Origin: a virus
DNA length: 29,568 bases
Reading direction: 5' to 3' (one strand)
IMG/VR virus record: IMGVR_UViG_3300032249_000022
Coordinates: 1 to 29,568 of that record
The notes under the pieces were generated by a model. That model had not been told where the DNA came from and searched no databases. It saw nothing but the letters and a program-made list of their open reading frames with translations. Position 1 is the first letter of the stretch; each line of letters begins with the position of its first letter. The position numbers and the translations under genes were made by a program. Of this stretch, positions 6,585 through 15,430 are shown in pieces.

Positions 6585-8372
6585 TTAGAACCCAAAGTTT
6601 TTGGCAATCAAATCCCATTTACCAGCAGTGTCGTCGTAAATGAAGCCCATGTAATCCTGTTTGCCAGCACCAGATGACGATGCTGGTTGAGTTAAATCAG
6701 TTGAAAAACGAAACACAGGGTTCCAAATAAAAGTCTGTACGTTTGCACTGGTCATTCTAAACATCAGTTTTTGACCGTTAGCCAATGTTCCTGTCGGAGC
6801 ATTTATAGTAAACAGACCAGCAACTTGGATGTTAGCCATTGTCGCCATGTCTGTGGTGTTGGCATTAATAGTAATATCTGCTGCGGTTGCGTAAACAACA
6901 ACACGACTACCGTACATTGGACCAGTTGGGCCAGTTGGACCAGCAACACTGCTGTTTGCGCCTGTTGGTCCTGTAGGTCCTGTAGGTCCAGCAACCGTAG
7001 AAACCGCCCCTGTTGGACCAGTAGGGCCAAGATTGCCTTGAACACCTTGTATGCCTTGTATGCCTTGCGGTCCAGTAGGGCCAACACCACCAACATCTCC
7101 TGTTGGCCCCGTAGGTCCAGCGTTACCCTGAGTTCCTTGAGGGCCAGTTGGACCTGCTATTCCGTTTGGCCCTGTTGGTCCAGATGCACCTGTTGGGCCA
7201 AGTTGCGTAAACATAACTTGAGCAGCAGTAACAATTGCGCTAGGTGATGCAGGTCGTGTTGGAGATGTTGCTGAAGGAACAGCCCGGAGTTGCACTAACG
7301 TGCTTCCTGCCGACCACATAAATTCAAAATAATCACCAGCAGCGGCGGTAACAACATAGTTCCATGCGGCGACAACTAAACCTATTAAGCCAGCTTGGGG
7401 TCCGACTGTTTCAACACCAAGCGTGTCAGGAATATCAACGCCGTTTTGTCTCAACCAAATTCGTATGTTATGGTCAACAGTATCAGTATTTGCAAGCTGA
7501 AAACTAAACTGCAAATCATATTGACCGGCAGTTGCAAAAGTAATTTTTGTATTGTCAACAACAGATACACCAGATGACGATTCAGTAGTGTTAAACGCAA
7601 CTGCGTAGGCAAGTGTAGTATCTGTAATGGTCTGTGTAGTTGTATTTAAAAATGATCCGTATTTACCAGCAACACCACCCAAACCCTGTGGGCCTGTTGG
7701 TCCAGCAACAGTTGAAGCAGCACCCGTTGGTCCGGTAGGGCCAATGCTGCCTGTTGGCCCTTGTGTGCCTTGAATGCCCTGCGTACCCTGTGAGCCTGTT
7801 GGCCCTACAAAGCCTTGAATGCCTTGGACACCTTGTGGGCCTGTTGGTCCAGCAACACCTTGAATGCCTTGATTGCCAGTTGGACCAGTTGGGCCAGCTA
7901 CTGTTGATGCTGCGCCTTGCGCTCCTGTTGGTCCTGTTGCACCTGTTGGCCCCGTGATTGAATTACCTTGCGCTCCAGTTGGCCCCGTTGGACCAGTAAT
8001 TGCGTTACCTTGTTGACCCGTTGGACCCGTAGGGCCAGCAACAGTTGAGCCAGCCCCTGTTGGCCCCGTTGGACCAGTTGGCCCCCCTGCCGGTCCAGAC
8101 GGCCCTGTTGGGCCAGCAACAGTTGATGCTGCGCCCGTTGGTCCCGTTGGGCCAGTTGGCCCATTGCTACCAACAAATCCCGGACTGCCCGTAGGCCCTG
8201 TTGGACCAGTTGACCCTGTTGGGCCTCCAGCGGGACCTGTTGAGCCTGTTGGTCCAGTTGGACCCAATGGCCCCGCTACACCTTTGTCAATCATAACTTC
8301 CGTGCGAGGCTGCGGAATAACTTGCAGATTGACGTTGTTGCCATCAACAATTTGAACTTGAATGTTGCTCAT
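6585..8372 (-). CDS. collagen-like tail fibre with internal globular domain
   Basis: The 595-aa protein begins with a short non-repetitive segment (about 1-31), then a long Gly-X-Y block rich in GPTGPT and GPQGxQG (about 32-232). A globular insert follows at about 234-388 ([13 protein letters not shown] to QVMFTQL), a beta-rich domain resembling C1q/TNF-like heads. A second Gly-X-Y block (about 389-483) leads to a C-terminal fibre domain (about 485-595; [37 protein letters not shown]). Collagen blocks should form trimeric rods, as known for other phage fibres. The start overlaps the previous gene as ATGA. A fibre role is well supported; the C1q-like assignment rests on overall pattern only. 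Confidence 0.85.
   Translation of the reverse strand: MSNIQVQIVDGNNVNLQVIPQPRTEVMIDKGVAGPLGPTGPTGSTGPAGGPTGSTGPTGPTGSPGFVGSNGPTGPTGPTGAASTVAGPTGPSGPAGGPTGPTGPTGAGSTVAGPTGPTGQQGNAITGPTGPTGAQGNSITGPTGATGPTGAQGAASTVAGPTGPTGNQGIQGVAGPTGPQGVQGIQGFVGPTGSQGTQGIQGTQGPTGSIGPTGPTGAASTVAGPTGPQGLGGVAGKYGSFLNTTTQTITDTTLAYAVAFNTTESSSGVSVVDNTKITFATAGQYDLQFSFQLANTDTVDHNIRIWLRQNGVDIPDTLGVETVGPQAGLIGLVVAAWNYVVTAAAGDYFEFMWSAGSTLVQLRAVPSATSPTRPASPSAIVTAAQVMFTQLGPTGASGPTGPNGIAGPTGPQGTQGNAGPTGPTGDVGGVGPTGPQGIQGIQGVQGNLGPTGPTGAVSTVAGPTGPTGPTGANSSVAGPTGPTGPMYGSRVVVYATAADITINANTTDMATMANIQVAGLFTINAPTGTLANGQKLMFRMTSANVQTFIWNPVFRFSTDLTQPASSSGAGKQDYMGFIYDDTAGKWDLIAKNFGF
6921..7208 (-). repeat. collagen-like Gly-X-Y repeat block 2
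   Basis: A block of about 95 codons inside the fibre gene is dominated by Gly-Pro-Thr and Gly-Pro-Gln triplets (for example GPTGPTGPT). The DNA is correspondingly repetitive, with many GGACCTACAGG-like units on the coding strand. It probably forms the distal rod between the two globular domains. Repeat-driven length variation between relatives is expected. Confidence 0.85.
7677..8279 (-). repeat. collagen-like Gly-X-Y repeat block 1
   Basis: About 200 codons of near-continuous Gly-X-Y triplets form the proximal rod of the fibre. The unit TVAGPTGP recurs several times, often preceded by AAS or GAS, so the block probably grew by internal duplication of a longer module as well as of single triplets. 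Confidence 0.85.
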
Positions 8373-8857
8373 ACCACCACCACCCCATCAGAGCGAACCA
8401 AGAACAGCAAGAAAATGATGCTGTCATCTGCTGGTGTTGATCCAACCGCAGGAAAAGATACCTTGACTCGACCAGAGTAACCTACGCAACTTGTTGCACT
8501 GATGTCTAACTGAGGATCATTTGTCATCAACCCCCATGCTGTTGAATCTATGACCAGGGTGCAAGTGCCAGCAGCATCAACACGGTTGCTGATCGTCAAG
8601 TTAATTGGCGTTGGTGTTGGGTTGTAATCAGAAATGTCAAACGTCAATCCGTTGCGAGTGTCTTGAATGTTTGTGACGTTGCGCCGAACAATCTGCGCTG
8701 TGATTGTTGCGCCTACCAAACTCAATGGCAAGCCAGAGTTCTGGTTTGTAAACGACAAATTCCAAAAGGTGTTCTGGTTGTACACCAGTTCACCGGCAAG
8801 GATTGGATTGTCAAAGCCCGAAACTTGATTGAGTACGTTCTTACTAAAAATGGCCAT
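8369..8857 (-). CDS. beta-rich structural protein of the fibre/baseplate region
   Basis: The start at 8857 is fixed by GGAGG five bases upstream; an in-frame start 12 nt earlier would bury this site. The 162-aa protein is polar and beta-rich ([46 protein letters not shown]) with one domain and a hydrophobic tail ([14 protein letters not shown]). Its layout, with a Pro-Leu-Ser-Leu-x-Gly-Ala-Thr segment followed by strand pairs, resembles the N-terminal domains of upper baseplate proteins that anchor fibres, but I cannot confirm this. It overlaps the collagen-like fibre gene as ATGA, which suggests it is an adaptor or partner for that fibre. Confidence 0.6.
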   Translation of the reverse strand: MAIFSKNVLNQVSGFDNPILAGELVYNQNTFWNLSFTNQNSGLPLSLVGATITAQIVRRNVTNIQDTRNGLTFDISDYNPTPTPINLTISNRVDAAGTCTLVIDSTAWGLMTNDPQLDISATSCVGYSGRVKVSFPAVGSTPADDSIIFLLFLVRSDGVVVV

Positions 8858-8858
8858 C

Positions 8859-9602
8859 TCAGCCTCCAATTTTTTTAATTAAATATCCGTCCATTGGAGG
8901 ATATGAATATTTGCCATGCGACCAACCATGAAATCTGTTTTGAATAGATTTTACGTTATGCGCCTTAGCCGCTTCACGCAAAGTTCCAAAATCTCCTAAA
9001 GGCGTAACGTAAATTGCCCTTGGCTTCATCACTTTTGTTTTGCCAATTTGCGCTAACGAGATTTTTTCTCTAGTAGCATCTGATAAAGGTTTACGAGGCT
9101 GCTTGTTTTTAGTTGTTGCTCTATTTGCAGCAGAGACAGATGCAACGTGTTCTGCGCTTTTAGGCTTACCCTTTAAACCATTGGAAATTGCTTGCTTGTG
9201 AGTAGCACTAAGTGCAATGCCTTTTTTGGCCTTGCCGCCCGCACTAACGCCTTGCAAAGATGCTGAAATTTTTGCTTTAGTTTGTGCGCTTCTTTGTTTT
9301 CCAAACAAGGGGTGCTTGCTCCCCTTTAAGCCATTTCCACCATCGCCACCTTCCGTAAGATTGACAAGTGGATAAAATTTTTTCAATGCTGCAATTGCTA
9401 ATTTTTCTGCATTGAGTGCTTGTTTATTACTTAAACCAGATGCAATAATGATTGATTCATAGCCAGCTTTAGCAACGATGTTTTGCCAATGTGGATTGCG
9501 ATCTTTTTTTGATGTTGCTCGGTTTCCTGAACCTTTACCAACATAAAAAAGTTGTCCGGTGTCCAATCTTTTGTGAACATAGACATATGCGTTTACAGCC
9601 AT
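8859..9602 (-). CDS. GIY-YIG homing endonuclease with NUMOD3 repeats
   Basis: The 247-aa product has a GIY-YIG nuclease domain at the N-terminus: AYVYVHKRLDTGQLFYVGKG (5-24), a candidate catalytic Arg28 in the next segment, and a Glu at about 66 (NAEKLAIAAL). The central part contains several NUMOD3-like DNA-contact motifs (HPLFGKQRSAQTKAKIS, KPLSDATREKISLAQIGK). The C-terminus has a helix-turn-helix-like segment (TPLGDFGTLREAAKAHN). It should be a free-standing homing endonuclease inserted between two fibre genes. AGGGGA lies six bases before the ATG. A related C-terminal segment is present in the other GIY-YIG protein of this window, so the two are probably distant paralogues. Confidence 0.9.
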   Translation of the reverse strand: MAVNAYVYVHKRLDTGQLFYVGKGSGNRATSKKDRNPHWQNIVAKAGYESIIIASGLSNKQALNAEKLAIAALKKFYPLVNLTEGGDGGNGLKGSKHPLFGKQRSAQTKAKISASLQGVSAGGKAKKGIALSATHKQAISNGLKGKPKSAEHVASVSAANRATTKNKQPRKPLSDATREKISLAQIGKTKVMKPRAIYVTPLGDFGTLREAAKAHNVKSIQNRFHGWSHGKYSYPPMDGYLIKKIGG

Positions 9603-9632
9603 TGGGTTCCCCTAGTCTCGGGTGATAACGCT

Positions 9633-9651
9633 CCCCGCCTACTGGCAGGGG
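9633..9651. other. GC-rich hairpin upstream of GIY-YIG gene
   Basis: On the plus strand CCCCGCC, loop TACT, then GGCAGGGG forms a stem of seven pairs with one bulged base. It lies in the 86-nt gap between the collar-type fibre gene and the endonuclease gene. There is no U-run on either side, so it is not a convincing intrinsic terminator. It could stabilise mRNA ends or belong to the mobile cassette boundary. Confidence 0.4.
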
Positions 9652-9688
9652 TACGAATGATGTCTTGTATTGATAAGATTATGCCTTA

Positions 9689-10276
9689 TTAGGCGGTTCT
9701 TAGCCACATGCATACGGTGATGTATGGCTGAAGGTTGGCGTTGGTTGCGCTGGAGCCTGATGTATTAGTAGTAAATGAGTGGTTGTGATCTCCAGCGGAA
9801 AGAGTATCGTAATCAGCTCCCTCTGCGCGAGCATCAGCACCAGCAACTTTGTTAAGCGAGCCTCCAGCAGATACGTTAACAGCGTCTATAACGTGAACGT
9901 GTGATCCCGCTGTATTTGTAGTGCCCGTGTGATTATGGCTAACAACAATAGCATCTTTGCTACCACCAGTTTCTTGCAACGTGTCAAAAGCAGAATCAGC
10001 AGCATTTAAGCCGACAAGAACTCGACCAGCGCCAAAAGCTGTCCAAGTACCAAATCCCAACAATGTTGCAGGGTTTGTTGTCACTCCAGCATTAATGTAA
10101 ATTGATCCAACAGGATAAATTGACGCTGACAGGTTAGACACGGCAGCAGCAACAGAAGATGCCCCTGTACCGCCATTAGCAACTGGTACAGCGTTTACAA
10201 GACCATCAGTTGCGTCTAATCGACCACTTGAGTCAAGGTTGTTTGCCAGTTGAGAAAGGTTAAAGGCTTGAGTCAT
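9689..10276 (-). CDS. short tail fibre with collar-type C-terminal domain
   Basis: This 195-aa protein has the phage fibre repeat motif VANGGTGASSVAAAVSNL (32-49), followed by the collar-type domain that opens SIYPVGSIYINAG and continues FGTWTAFGAGRVLVGL. The histidine pairs in VSHNHTGTT and GDHNHSFTT resemble the metal-binding HxH motifs that stabilise trimeric fibre tips in many phages. It ends LQPYITVCMWLRTA, typical of this domain. The start has AAGGA seven bases upstream and lies nine bases after the gpJ-like gene, so it is the first fibre attached to the hub region. The domain assignment is good; the exact location on the virion is inferred. Confidence 0.82.
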   Translation of the reverse strand: MTQAFNLSQLANNLDSSGRLDATDGLVNAVPVANGGTGASSVAAAVSNLSASIYPVGSIYINAGVTTNPATLLGFGTWTAFGAGRVLVGLNAADSAFDTLQETGGSKDAIVVSHNHTGTTNTAGSHVHVIDAVNVSAGGSLNKVAGADARAEGADYDTLSAGDHNHSFTTNTSGSSATNANLQPYITVCMWLRTA

Positions 10277-10285
10277 GTGATGTCC

Positions 10286-13200
10286 TTATGCTGCGCCATC
10301 TCTGGCAAATGTTTGTTGATTCAACAATGTAAAGTTGTTTGAAAATGCTGTGACCAAATTATAGTTTGATGTGCTTGCCGTGTAATCTAAACCACTGCCT
10401 TGAGCAAGCAAAACACCGTTAGCGTAAATCTCAAGCGCCAAAGGATTGCTTGTAAATGAATATGTTAATGCTCCATTGACAGAATAAGCAACAGTGTTTG
10501 TTACGTTAGATGCAGGAATTCCAAGGTTGTTTTCCGCATACATAATGACCGTCATTTTTCCTGTTACGTTAGCTGGAAAACCCGTAATTGCATTGCCTGA
10601 CAGGTCATAATCAATTTCGCTAAATTGTGTGCCGTTAACATATATGGATTCAAAACCATTTCGTACGGTAACATTTGTAGGATCAATTGACGATGCGTTT
10701 GTTAAGTCATATGTGTATCGGCTAAACGGTCTGTAAGCAGCGCCAGCAGCACGTTGCCTAAAAACACCAAGTCCCGCCGTTGCACCAGATATTGTGGTTG
10801 TAAACGTAATAGTCTTTGTAGACACGTTTACCGATTGGACCGTAAATGTTGTTTGAGTAGATGTCGCGTCTGGTTGTGTTGCCAAGAAACATAACTTGTC
10901 ACCAGCTTCAACAATTTGATCGGTTGCATTCCCATAAACAATACTGCTTGCGCCGCTTGATACGATTGTTGTGCCAAGCACTTCATAGTATTGACTTGTG
11001 CTAACGGCTCTCATGTTGTAAACAATCACAATTTCACCAACAGCACATGCAGTAGTTAATACAACAGTTGTTGTTGTTTCTGTGTACAAACTGGTGTCTA
11101 ACAAACAACCATTTTTAAACACAAGGATATTGCCAACAACGTGAATAACAGAAAAAGAGGTTTGCCCTGCTGTTGCCACAAAAACAGATTCAGTATAAAA
11201 AAACTCATCTTGTTCGGTAAATCCCACAACACGACCATATATATCAACAGTTAAAGTTGAAGCATTAAAAGACTTTGAGTAAATGCCAGAACCAAAATTA
11301 AGAAACTTTTGCAATGATACAATCATTGAACCGCTAGTATTGTTAGTCACACTTAACAAACCATCAGCCGAACTAATTGCAGTTGTTCCTGATTTAGTCA
11401 ATTGTCCTGTTCGTTCGTCAAGATCAATAAAGTTTTGACCATCTTCTAACGCGCCCCAAACAGAAGAATCATAAACAGAAGTTTCTGATGGCACAAACGC
11501 ACCACCTAAGTTTGCAAATCCAGCATTACCCACAGCAAAACTAAACTTGCGGTTTGTTCTATTGGCAAATAATAAATAATTCGTTGTGCTAAAAGTTCCT
11601 TCGTACCATGTGTAATCAGCAGGATTTGTACTTCCGTTAGCTGTCGGAACATTTCTCAAGCCATAGTATGTTTTATTTCTTGGGTTTGTGCTAAATCCAG
11701 ATGTGCCTGTTGCGTTATCAGCATAAGCAACAGCAATATATCTGTCTGTGTATTGAAAAGTTGTTGGCCTCCAAACAAATACAGTTGACGCTGGAGAATA
11801 TTCACTGGTAGCAATTGGGTTTACCAAACGTGAAAACAGATACCAATTACCAGCAGGTATTTGAACATTAACTGTTGGCAATGTCTGATTAATAGAAAAA
11901 GGCACACCATTGCTTGGCAGTGATGTAGTTCCACCAAGCAATCGCTGAGTTGCCGTTGGCTCTGAAAATGCGGAATACCAGATTTCTGCATAGGTCGCAA
12001 AACTGGAGGAAGTCATAAATGGCTGCACGTTAAAACTAGGCACAGCAGCAGAAGCAAAAATAGAGGTCACTGTGGGCGCTGGAACAGGGCCAAAGTAGGA
12101 TGGATCAGGAAGGTCTGAATTGGGCGCTGCAACGTACTTTGTAATGTCCTGATCGTCATACACCTGTGCGTTGTATTCATTCAACTCAAACGATGCGCCA
12201 AGGTTGCCATCAGGCAAAGATACTTCAGACACACGCATTACCCTGAACGGTTTGTTTGACCAGCCGTAAGATGAGTTGGTCACAGTCACTACATCGCCAG
12301 CATCAACTTGAATGCCAACATATGCTGTGCTGAAACTTACAATCAAGTCTTCACGGGCTTGCTCAAGAATTCTGGTTGCAAGATATTGCGCCTGAACCGA
12401 ATCATTGGTCATTGCAAATTGAACTGACTGTTTATTGATTGGCTCGTTTGGATACAACAAACCTGCTGGAGTTTCATAATAAACAAAATCAGATTGGTCA
12501 CGGTTTTGACCACTAGGAAACTCAGCTTCAATTTGATTAACACTACTTGTAATGTCGTAAGCACTAACACGAATTTCACCAATAATTGAGTTGTCATCAA
12601 ACGCATAGGCGGGTGAAGAATCCTTGTTAATTACAATGCTCCATTGACCTTTTGCTGCGTTGTATTGATTCCAAGAATCGCAAACAATCATAATTGAGTT
12701 GATATTGTTTAGGCATGGTTGACCTGTATCAATAACACCATTAATGCGGTAACGAGGTTGCGTTACAAGGCCTACACTTGGGTCTGTGTAAGGAATTAAA
12801 CCATCACTATATGCGTTTAATGCTGTAGCAGATGAAATATCTACCAAGTCTGCTGGCATAGCGCCGCCGTACCTTTCGTTGGTGATGTAGTCGTACCAAA
12901 CATCACCTGGTTTTGCTGCACCAGTACCGTTAAGGTAATGACTCACAAAGTAAGTCAGCGTTTGCATATTTGTAGTTTCTGCGTCACGGTTGTAATTTAT
13001 TTTTACAATTGCAAAAGCAAGACCGTTCATTTGCCGACCAGATGCCGCCCAACGCAACTCAACGGGCAAGTCAGAACCGCCCATATACGTTGATGGCAAA
13101 GATGCTCCGTTTGCAGAAGTTATAACACCAGCTTCTGTTGACTTATACAAAGCTATGAACAAGTTGCCATCAACCTTAGTGTCTACATTACCTGCGCTAT

Positions 13201-13606
13201 CAGTAAGGCTCACAACTTTTGTTTGATCCGTACTATCAAAGGTAATCTTGCGATCACCCCAATACATATTTGTTAAGTTAAATGAAAATTGACCGTTAGG
13301 GCTAATGTGAGAAATCGCCAAAACGTAATACATTGTTTTGGCATCAGTGCTAAGAGCCGCATCTACAAACGAACCTCCTAGGTAAGCATCGCCGTACACA
13401 ACAGGAATGCTATTTGTTGACGATGGTGGAACTTGTTGACGTACACCGTTATCAACAGCTTGATTGCCGCTTGCATCAGGCGCAAATGCGCGAGACAACA
13501 ATGAAGAAACAGCAAAGTTAATTGCAAAAGCTGCCGCAAACATAGCAGTAGTAAACGCAGTAACTGCCGTATTGGTAATTGCAGCAACAATTAAAGTCCC
13601 AACCAT
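10286..13606 (-). CDS. gpJ-like central tail hub / tip attachment protein
   Basis: The start at 13606 is set by AAGGA six bases upstream, just after the acetyltransferase stop; a start 96 nt earlier would overlap that gene. The 1106-aa product opens with a hydrophobic segment (LIVAAITNTAVTAFTT) typical of this group. The N-terminal half has gpJ-type hub features: NSIPVVYGDAYLGGSFVDA (about 66-84), WYDYITNERYGG (about 240-251) and AGDVVTVTNSSYGW. The C-terminal half is a series of beta-sandwich fibre-like modules (YTESVFVATAGQTSFSV; VFKNGCLLDTSLYTE; IYANGVLLAQGS). It should cap the tail tube and carry or contact receptor-binding parts. It is followed directly by the fibre genes. Confidence 0.88.
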   Translation of the reverse strand: MVGTLIVAAITNTAVTAFTTAMFAAAFAINFAVSSLLSRAFAPDASGNQAVDNGVRQQVPPSSTNSIPVVYGDAYLGGSFVDAALSTDAKTMYYVLAISHISPNGQFSFNLTNMYWGDRKITFDSTDQTKVVSLTDSAGNVDTKVDGNLFIALYKSTEAGVITSANGASLPSTYMGGSDLPVELRWAASGRQMNGLAFAIVKINYNRDAETTNMQTLTYFVSHYLNGTGAAKPGDVWYDYITNERYGGAMPADLVDISSATALNAYSDGLIPYTDPSVGLVTQPRYRINGVIDTGQPCLNNINSIMIVCDSWNQYNAAKGQWSIVINKDSSPAYAFDDNSIIGEIRVSAYDITSSVNQIEAEFPSGQNRDQSDFVYYETPAGLLYPNEPINKQSVQFAMTNDSVQAQYLATRILEQAREDLIVSFSTAYVGIQVDAGDVVTVTNSSYGWSNKPFRVMRVSEVSLPDGNLGASFELNEYNAQVYDDQDITKYVAAPNSDLPDPSYFGPVPAPTVTSIFASAAVPSFNVQPFMTSSSFATYAEIWYSAFSEPTATQRLLGGTTSLPSNGVPFSINQTLPTVNVQIPAGNWYLFSRLVNPIATSEYSPASTVFVWRPTTFQYTDRYIAVAYADNATGTSGFSTNPRNKTYYGLRNVPTANGSTNPADYTWYEGTFSTTNYLLFANRTNRKFSFAVGNAGFANLGGAFVPSETSVYDSSVWGALEDGQNFIDLDERTGQLTKSGTTAISSADGLLSVTNNTSGSMIVSLQKFLNFGSGIYSKSFNASTLTVDIYGRVVGFTEQDEFFYTESVFVATAGQTSFSVIHVVGNILVFKNGCLLDTSLYTETTTTVVLTTACAVGEIVIVYNMRAVSTSQYYEVLGTTIVSSGASSIVYGNATDQIVEAGDKLCFLATQPDATSTQTTFTVQSVNVSTKTITFTTTISGATAGLGVFRQRAAGAAYRPFSRYTYDLTNASSIDPTNVTVRNGFESIYVNGTQFSEIDYDLSGNAITGFPANVTGKMTVIMYAENNLGIPASNVTNTVAYSVNGALTYSFTSNPLALEIYANGVLLAQGSGLDYTASTSNYNLVTAFSNNFTLLNQQTFARDGAA

Positions 13607-13608
13607 AT

Positions 13609-14055
13609 CTATTCCTTTACGAAACTTGCGCCGACAGCTTTGTATCCGCGCTTTGTGTAATTTATCAATGGGCCTTTTGCTGAAATTGATGTGTAAGCGC
13701 AATTTATAGCGCCATCAGCAATCAGTTTGCTGGCGATCTTGTCATATTCAATCCACAGTTTGCCGCCAACAAAATTGTTTCTTTGTTCGTGATCTACCCA
13801 CCATAACAACTCATGCAGTTCTATAACATCAGGACACCAAATGTTATTCTGCTTAATCGCAATCAATGTTCCTGTCATGTGCTTATCAATCAAGATAAAT
13901 CCACGACCATTAATAATGGAAAACAATAATTGCTCAACGTGTTTTGGCAAGTGTTTTGTTGTGTCGCCAAGAGCGTTAACAGGGTACTCTTGTGAGTAAG
14001 CCTCAACAAACTCTAGCAATCTTGGAATGTCGTATCTTGTAGCAAATCGAATCAT
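13609..14055 (-). CDS. GNAT-like protein within tail-tip cluster
   Basis: The 148-aa protein has a GNAT-like outline: an N-terminal strand with RYDIPRLLEFVEAY, a central beta region (RGFILIDKHMTGTLIAI), HELLWWVDHEQR (81-92) at the acetyl-CoA region, GGKLWIEYDKIASKLIADG, and a C-terminal YTKRGYKAVGASFVKE. The acetyl-CoA loop is a degenerate QRNNFVGG rather than a textbook Q/RxxGxG. Proteins of this type recur between the tail-hub genes of many siphophages; their substrate is not known. ATG overlaps the upstream stop (ATGA), and its stop is two bases before the gpJ-like start, so it is expressed with the hub. Confidence 0.72.
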   Translation of the reverse strand: MIRFATRYDIPRLLEFVEAYSQEYPVNALGDTTKHLPKHVEQLLFSIINGRGFILIDKHMTGTLIAIKQNNIWCPDVIELHELLWWVDHEQRNNFVGGKLWIEYDKIASKLIADGAINCAYTSISAKGPLINYTKRGYKAVGASFVKE

Positions 14056-14687
14056 ACGCCGAATCGTCTTTGTGATGGTGCTTGAGTAACTGCTTGGCTT
14101 CCTGACGTTGGCTCACCGCCAAAGTCAAAGTATGAACCAGCAATGGATGGAACACGGCTCATGCTAATGTCATTTGGATAAAAGGCCTGCCAAATCTTAG
14201 GCGTAGTGCGTACACCGCCAACTCTGTTTTCTAAGATTGTGCGGAAAGAAGCGCAAGACAAACCTACCGTAGCAACACGGCTTCTAACTTGCTCGTTCCA
14301 ATCTTCAGTAATAGAAAAATTGGAAACAATACCCTGATAGCGTTTAAAAAACTGCAATGTGGGGGTTGTAATAATTTGGTTGTTTGAGTCCATAAAGCCG
14401 CGCCAAACTTCTATGCGCGATCCTTTAATATCAGACCCCAAAACGATTGATACGCTTGTTCCGTCAACACCAGTTAACGAAATACTTAAATCAGAACTGT
14501 TGGCCTTGATGTCACGCTTAACATCAGAAAGCTGCAACAAACTACCAAGGCTTGTAAATGTAATGCCACTAACCGTAATAGGCGCAGCAGCATTGCAAAA
14601 AGTGTAAGTGGCAGATGGCATGGTTAGCCGAATAAACTCAGCATGGCGAATAGAAGAACTATTCAATGCTGTCATTGTTGTACTCAT
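14052..14687 (-). CDS. tail-tip hub protein, DUF2163-like
   Basis: The 211-aa protein lies between the tape-measure gene and the gpJ-like gene, the place of distal tail and hub proteins in siphophages. It contains LGSLLQLSDVKRDIKANSSD (48-67), ISLTGVDGTSVSIVL and SRIEVWRGF, then RVATVGLSCASFRTILENR and WQAFYPNDISMSRVPSIAG. This pattern resembles the DUF2163/hub group that surrounds the tail tube end. No enzymatic motif is seen. Its ATG overlaps the upstream stop as ATGA and its own stop overlaps the GNAT start. The structural role is well supported by context; the exact family is tentative. Confidence 0.65.
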   Translation of the reverse strand: MSTTMTALNSSSIRHAEFIRLTMPSATYTFCNAAAPITVSGITFTSLGSLLQLSDVKRDIKANSSDLSISLTGVDGTSVSIVLGSDIKGSRIEVWRGFMDSNNQIITTPTLQFFKRYQGIVSNFSITEDWNEQVRSRVATVGLSCASFRTILENRVGGVRTTPKIWQAFYPNDISMSRVPSIAGSYFDFGGEPTSGSQAVTQAPSQRRFGV

Positions 14688-15322
14688 GTAATGTTCTCTC
14701 TAAATACAAACGCATCATCCCAATTGACCAATGCGCTTGTGGGATATGGCGTTAGTGTATAGGTAGGACACTTTTCTGCCAAGACATTAAATGTGCAATT
14801 GTTCCCGCAAGCCACAGCCGCGCCAGATAAAGGCGAACCAATAACAGGTCGATGAATAGACACAGTAGCCGTTGACCCTGTATAGGGTACGTCAGCAGTG
14901 ATCTTGTAGCTGTACCCGTTAATCATTATAAAATCACCAGCCTTAAAAATAGCGCCAGTAGACACAGGCAAATTGGCAAGCGACAAGGTTTGCGAGTTGG
15001 CAGCAGGCGTTGCGCCTAGCGTTACAGTTGTAGGCGTTGTAGCTGCACCACCTTGATAAGCCGTAAACCACCGCAAGTTTGCGCTACTAAAAGTAATTGT
15101 TTCTGGCAACTGTCTGTCCAGGTTGTCAATTGTTTGAATGATTTGACGAGAAGTTGCGTAGGCCAAATAGTTGTGCGGCATAACAGTAAACACCCACGGC
15201 ACAGCAGTTAGGTACTGAGCCACACGCACCTGACCAGATCGACTAACCTGTTGACCTACCGTCCTTCGGTTGTTAACAGTCATTGACTGCTGAATCTCAA
15301 AAATATCTTGGAATCCGGGCAT
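14684..15322 (-). CDS. distal tail protein of unknown family
   Basis: Two ATGs lie close together at 15328 and 15322. AAGGAG is nine bases before the second and only three before the first, so I place the start at 15322, giving 212 aa. The protein follows the tape measure and precedes the hub protein, the position of the distal tail protein. Visible features are an N-terminal SMTVNNRRTVGQQVSRSGQV and RVAQYLTAVPWVFTVMPHNY, then beta-rich segments (SQTLSLANLPV; FKAGDFIMINGYSYKITADV) and a C-terminal DDAFVFRENIT. The segment with GDFIMINGYSYKIT looks like a small beta-barrel insert. No family is recognised with confidence. Confidence 0.6.
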   Translation of the reverse strand: MPGFQDIFEIQQSMTVNNRRTVGQQVSRSGQVRVAQYLTAVPWVFTVMPHNYLAYATSRQIIQTIDNLDRQLPETITFSSANLRWFTAYQGGAATTPTTVTLGATPAANSQTLSLANLPVSTGAIFKAGDFIMINGYSYKITADVPYTGSTATVSIHRPVIGSPLSGAAVACGNNCTFNVLAEKCPTYTLTPYPTSALVNWDDAFVFRENIT

Positions 15323-15324
15323 AG

Positions 15325-15384
15325 TCATTTACTCCTTTGTGCTGCGCGTCTTGCTTCTGTCCAAGGAACACCTTTTCTGGCCAT
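15325..15384 (-). CDS. possible 19-aa peptide or gene remnant after tape measure
   Basis: The 108-nt stretch between the tape-measure stop and the next gene has no normal-sized gene. One frame reads LDVVLHIYAHPKRQKAS and continues into MARKGVPWTEARRAAQRSK, ending TGA just before the next start. The composition looks like real protein and the end resembles NUMOD3-type motifs of homing endonucleases, but the only ATG is at 15384 and gives 19 residues. A competing frame starts by TGATG overlap at 15431 and runs 44 codons to 15297. Either could be a small gene, or the region may be a remnant. Confidence 0.25.
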   Translation of the reverse strand: MARKGVPWTEARRAAQRSK

Positions 15385-15430
15385 AGATGCTTTCTGTCTT
15401 TTCGGATGTGCATATATGTGTAAAACGACA

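Noticed and set aside
9633-9651. Intrinsic terminator after the collar-type fibre gene
   Set aside because: The stem is good, but no T-run follows on either strand, so it is listed only as a hairpin.
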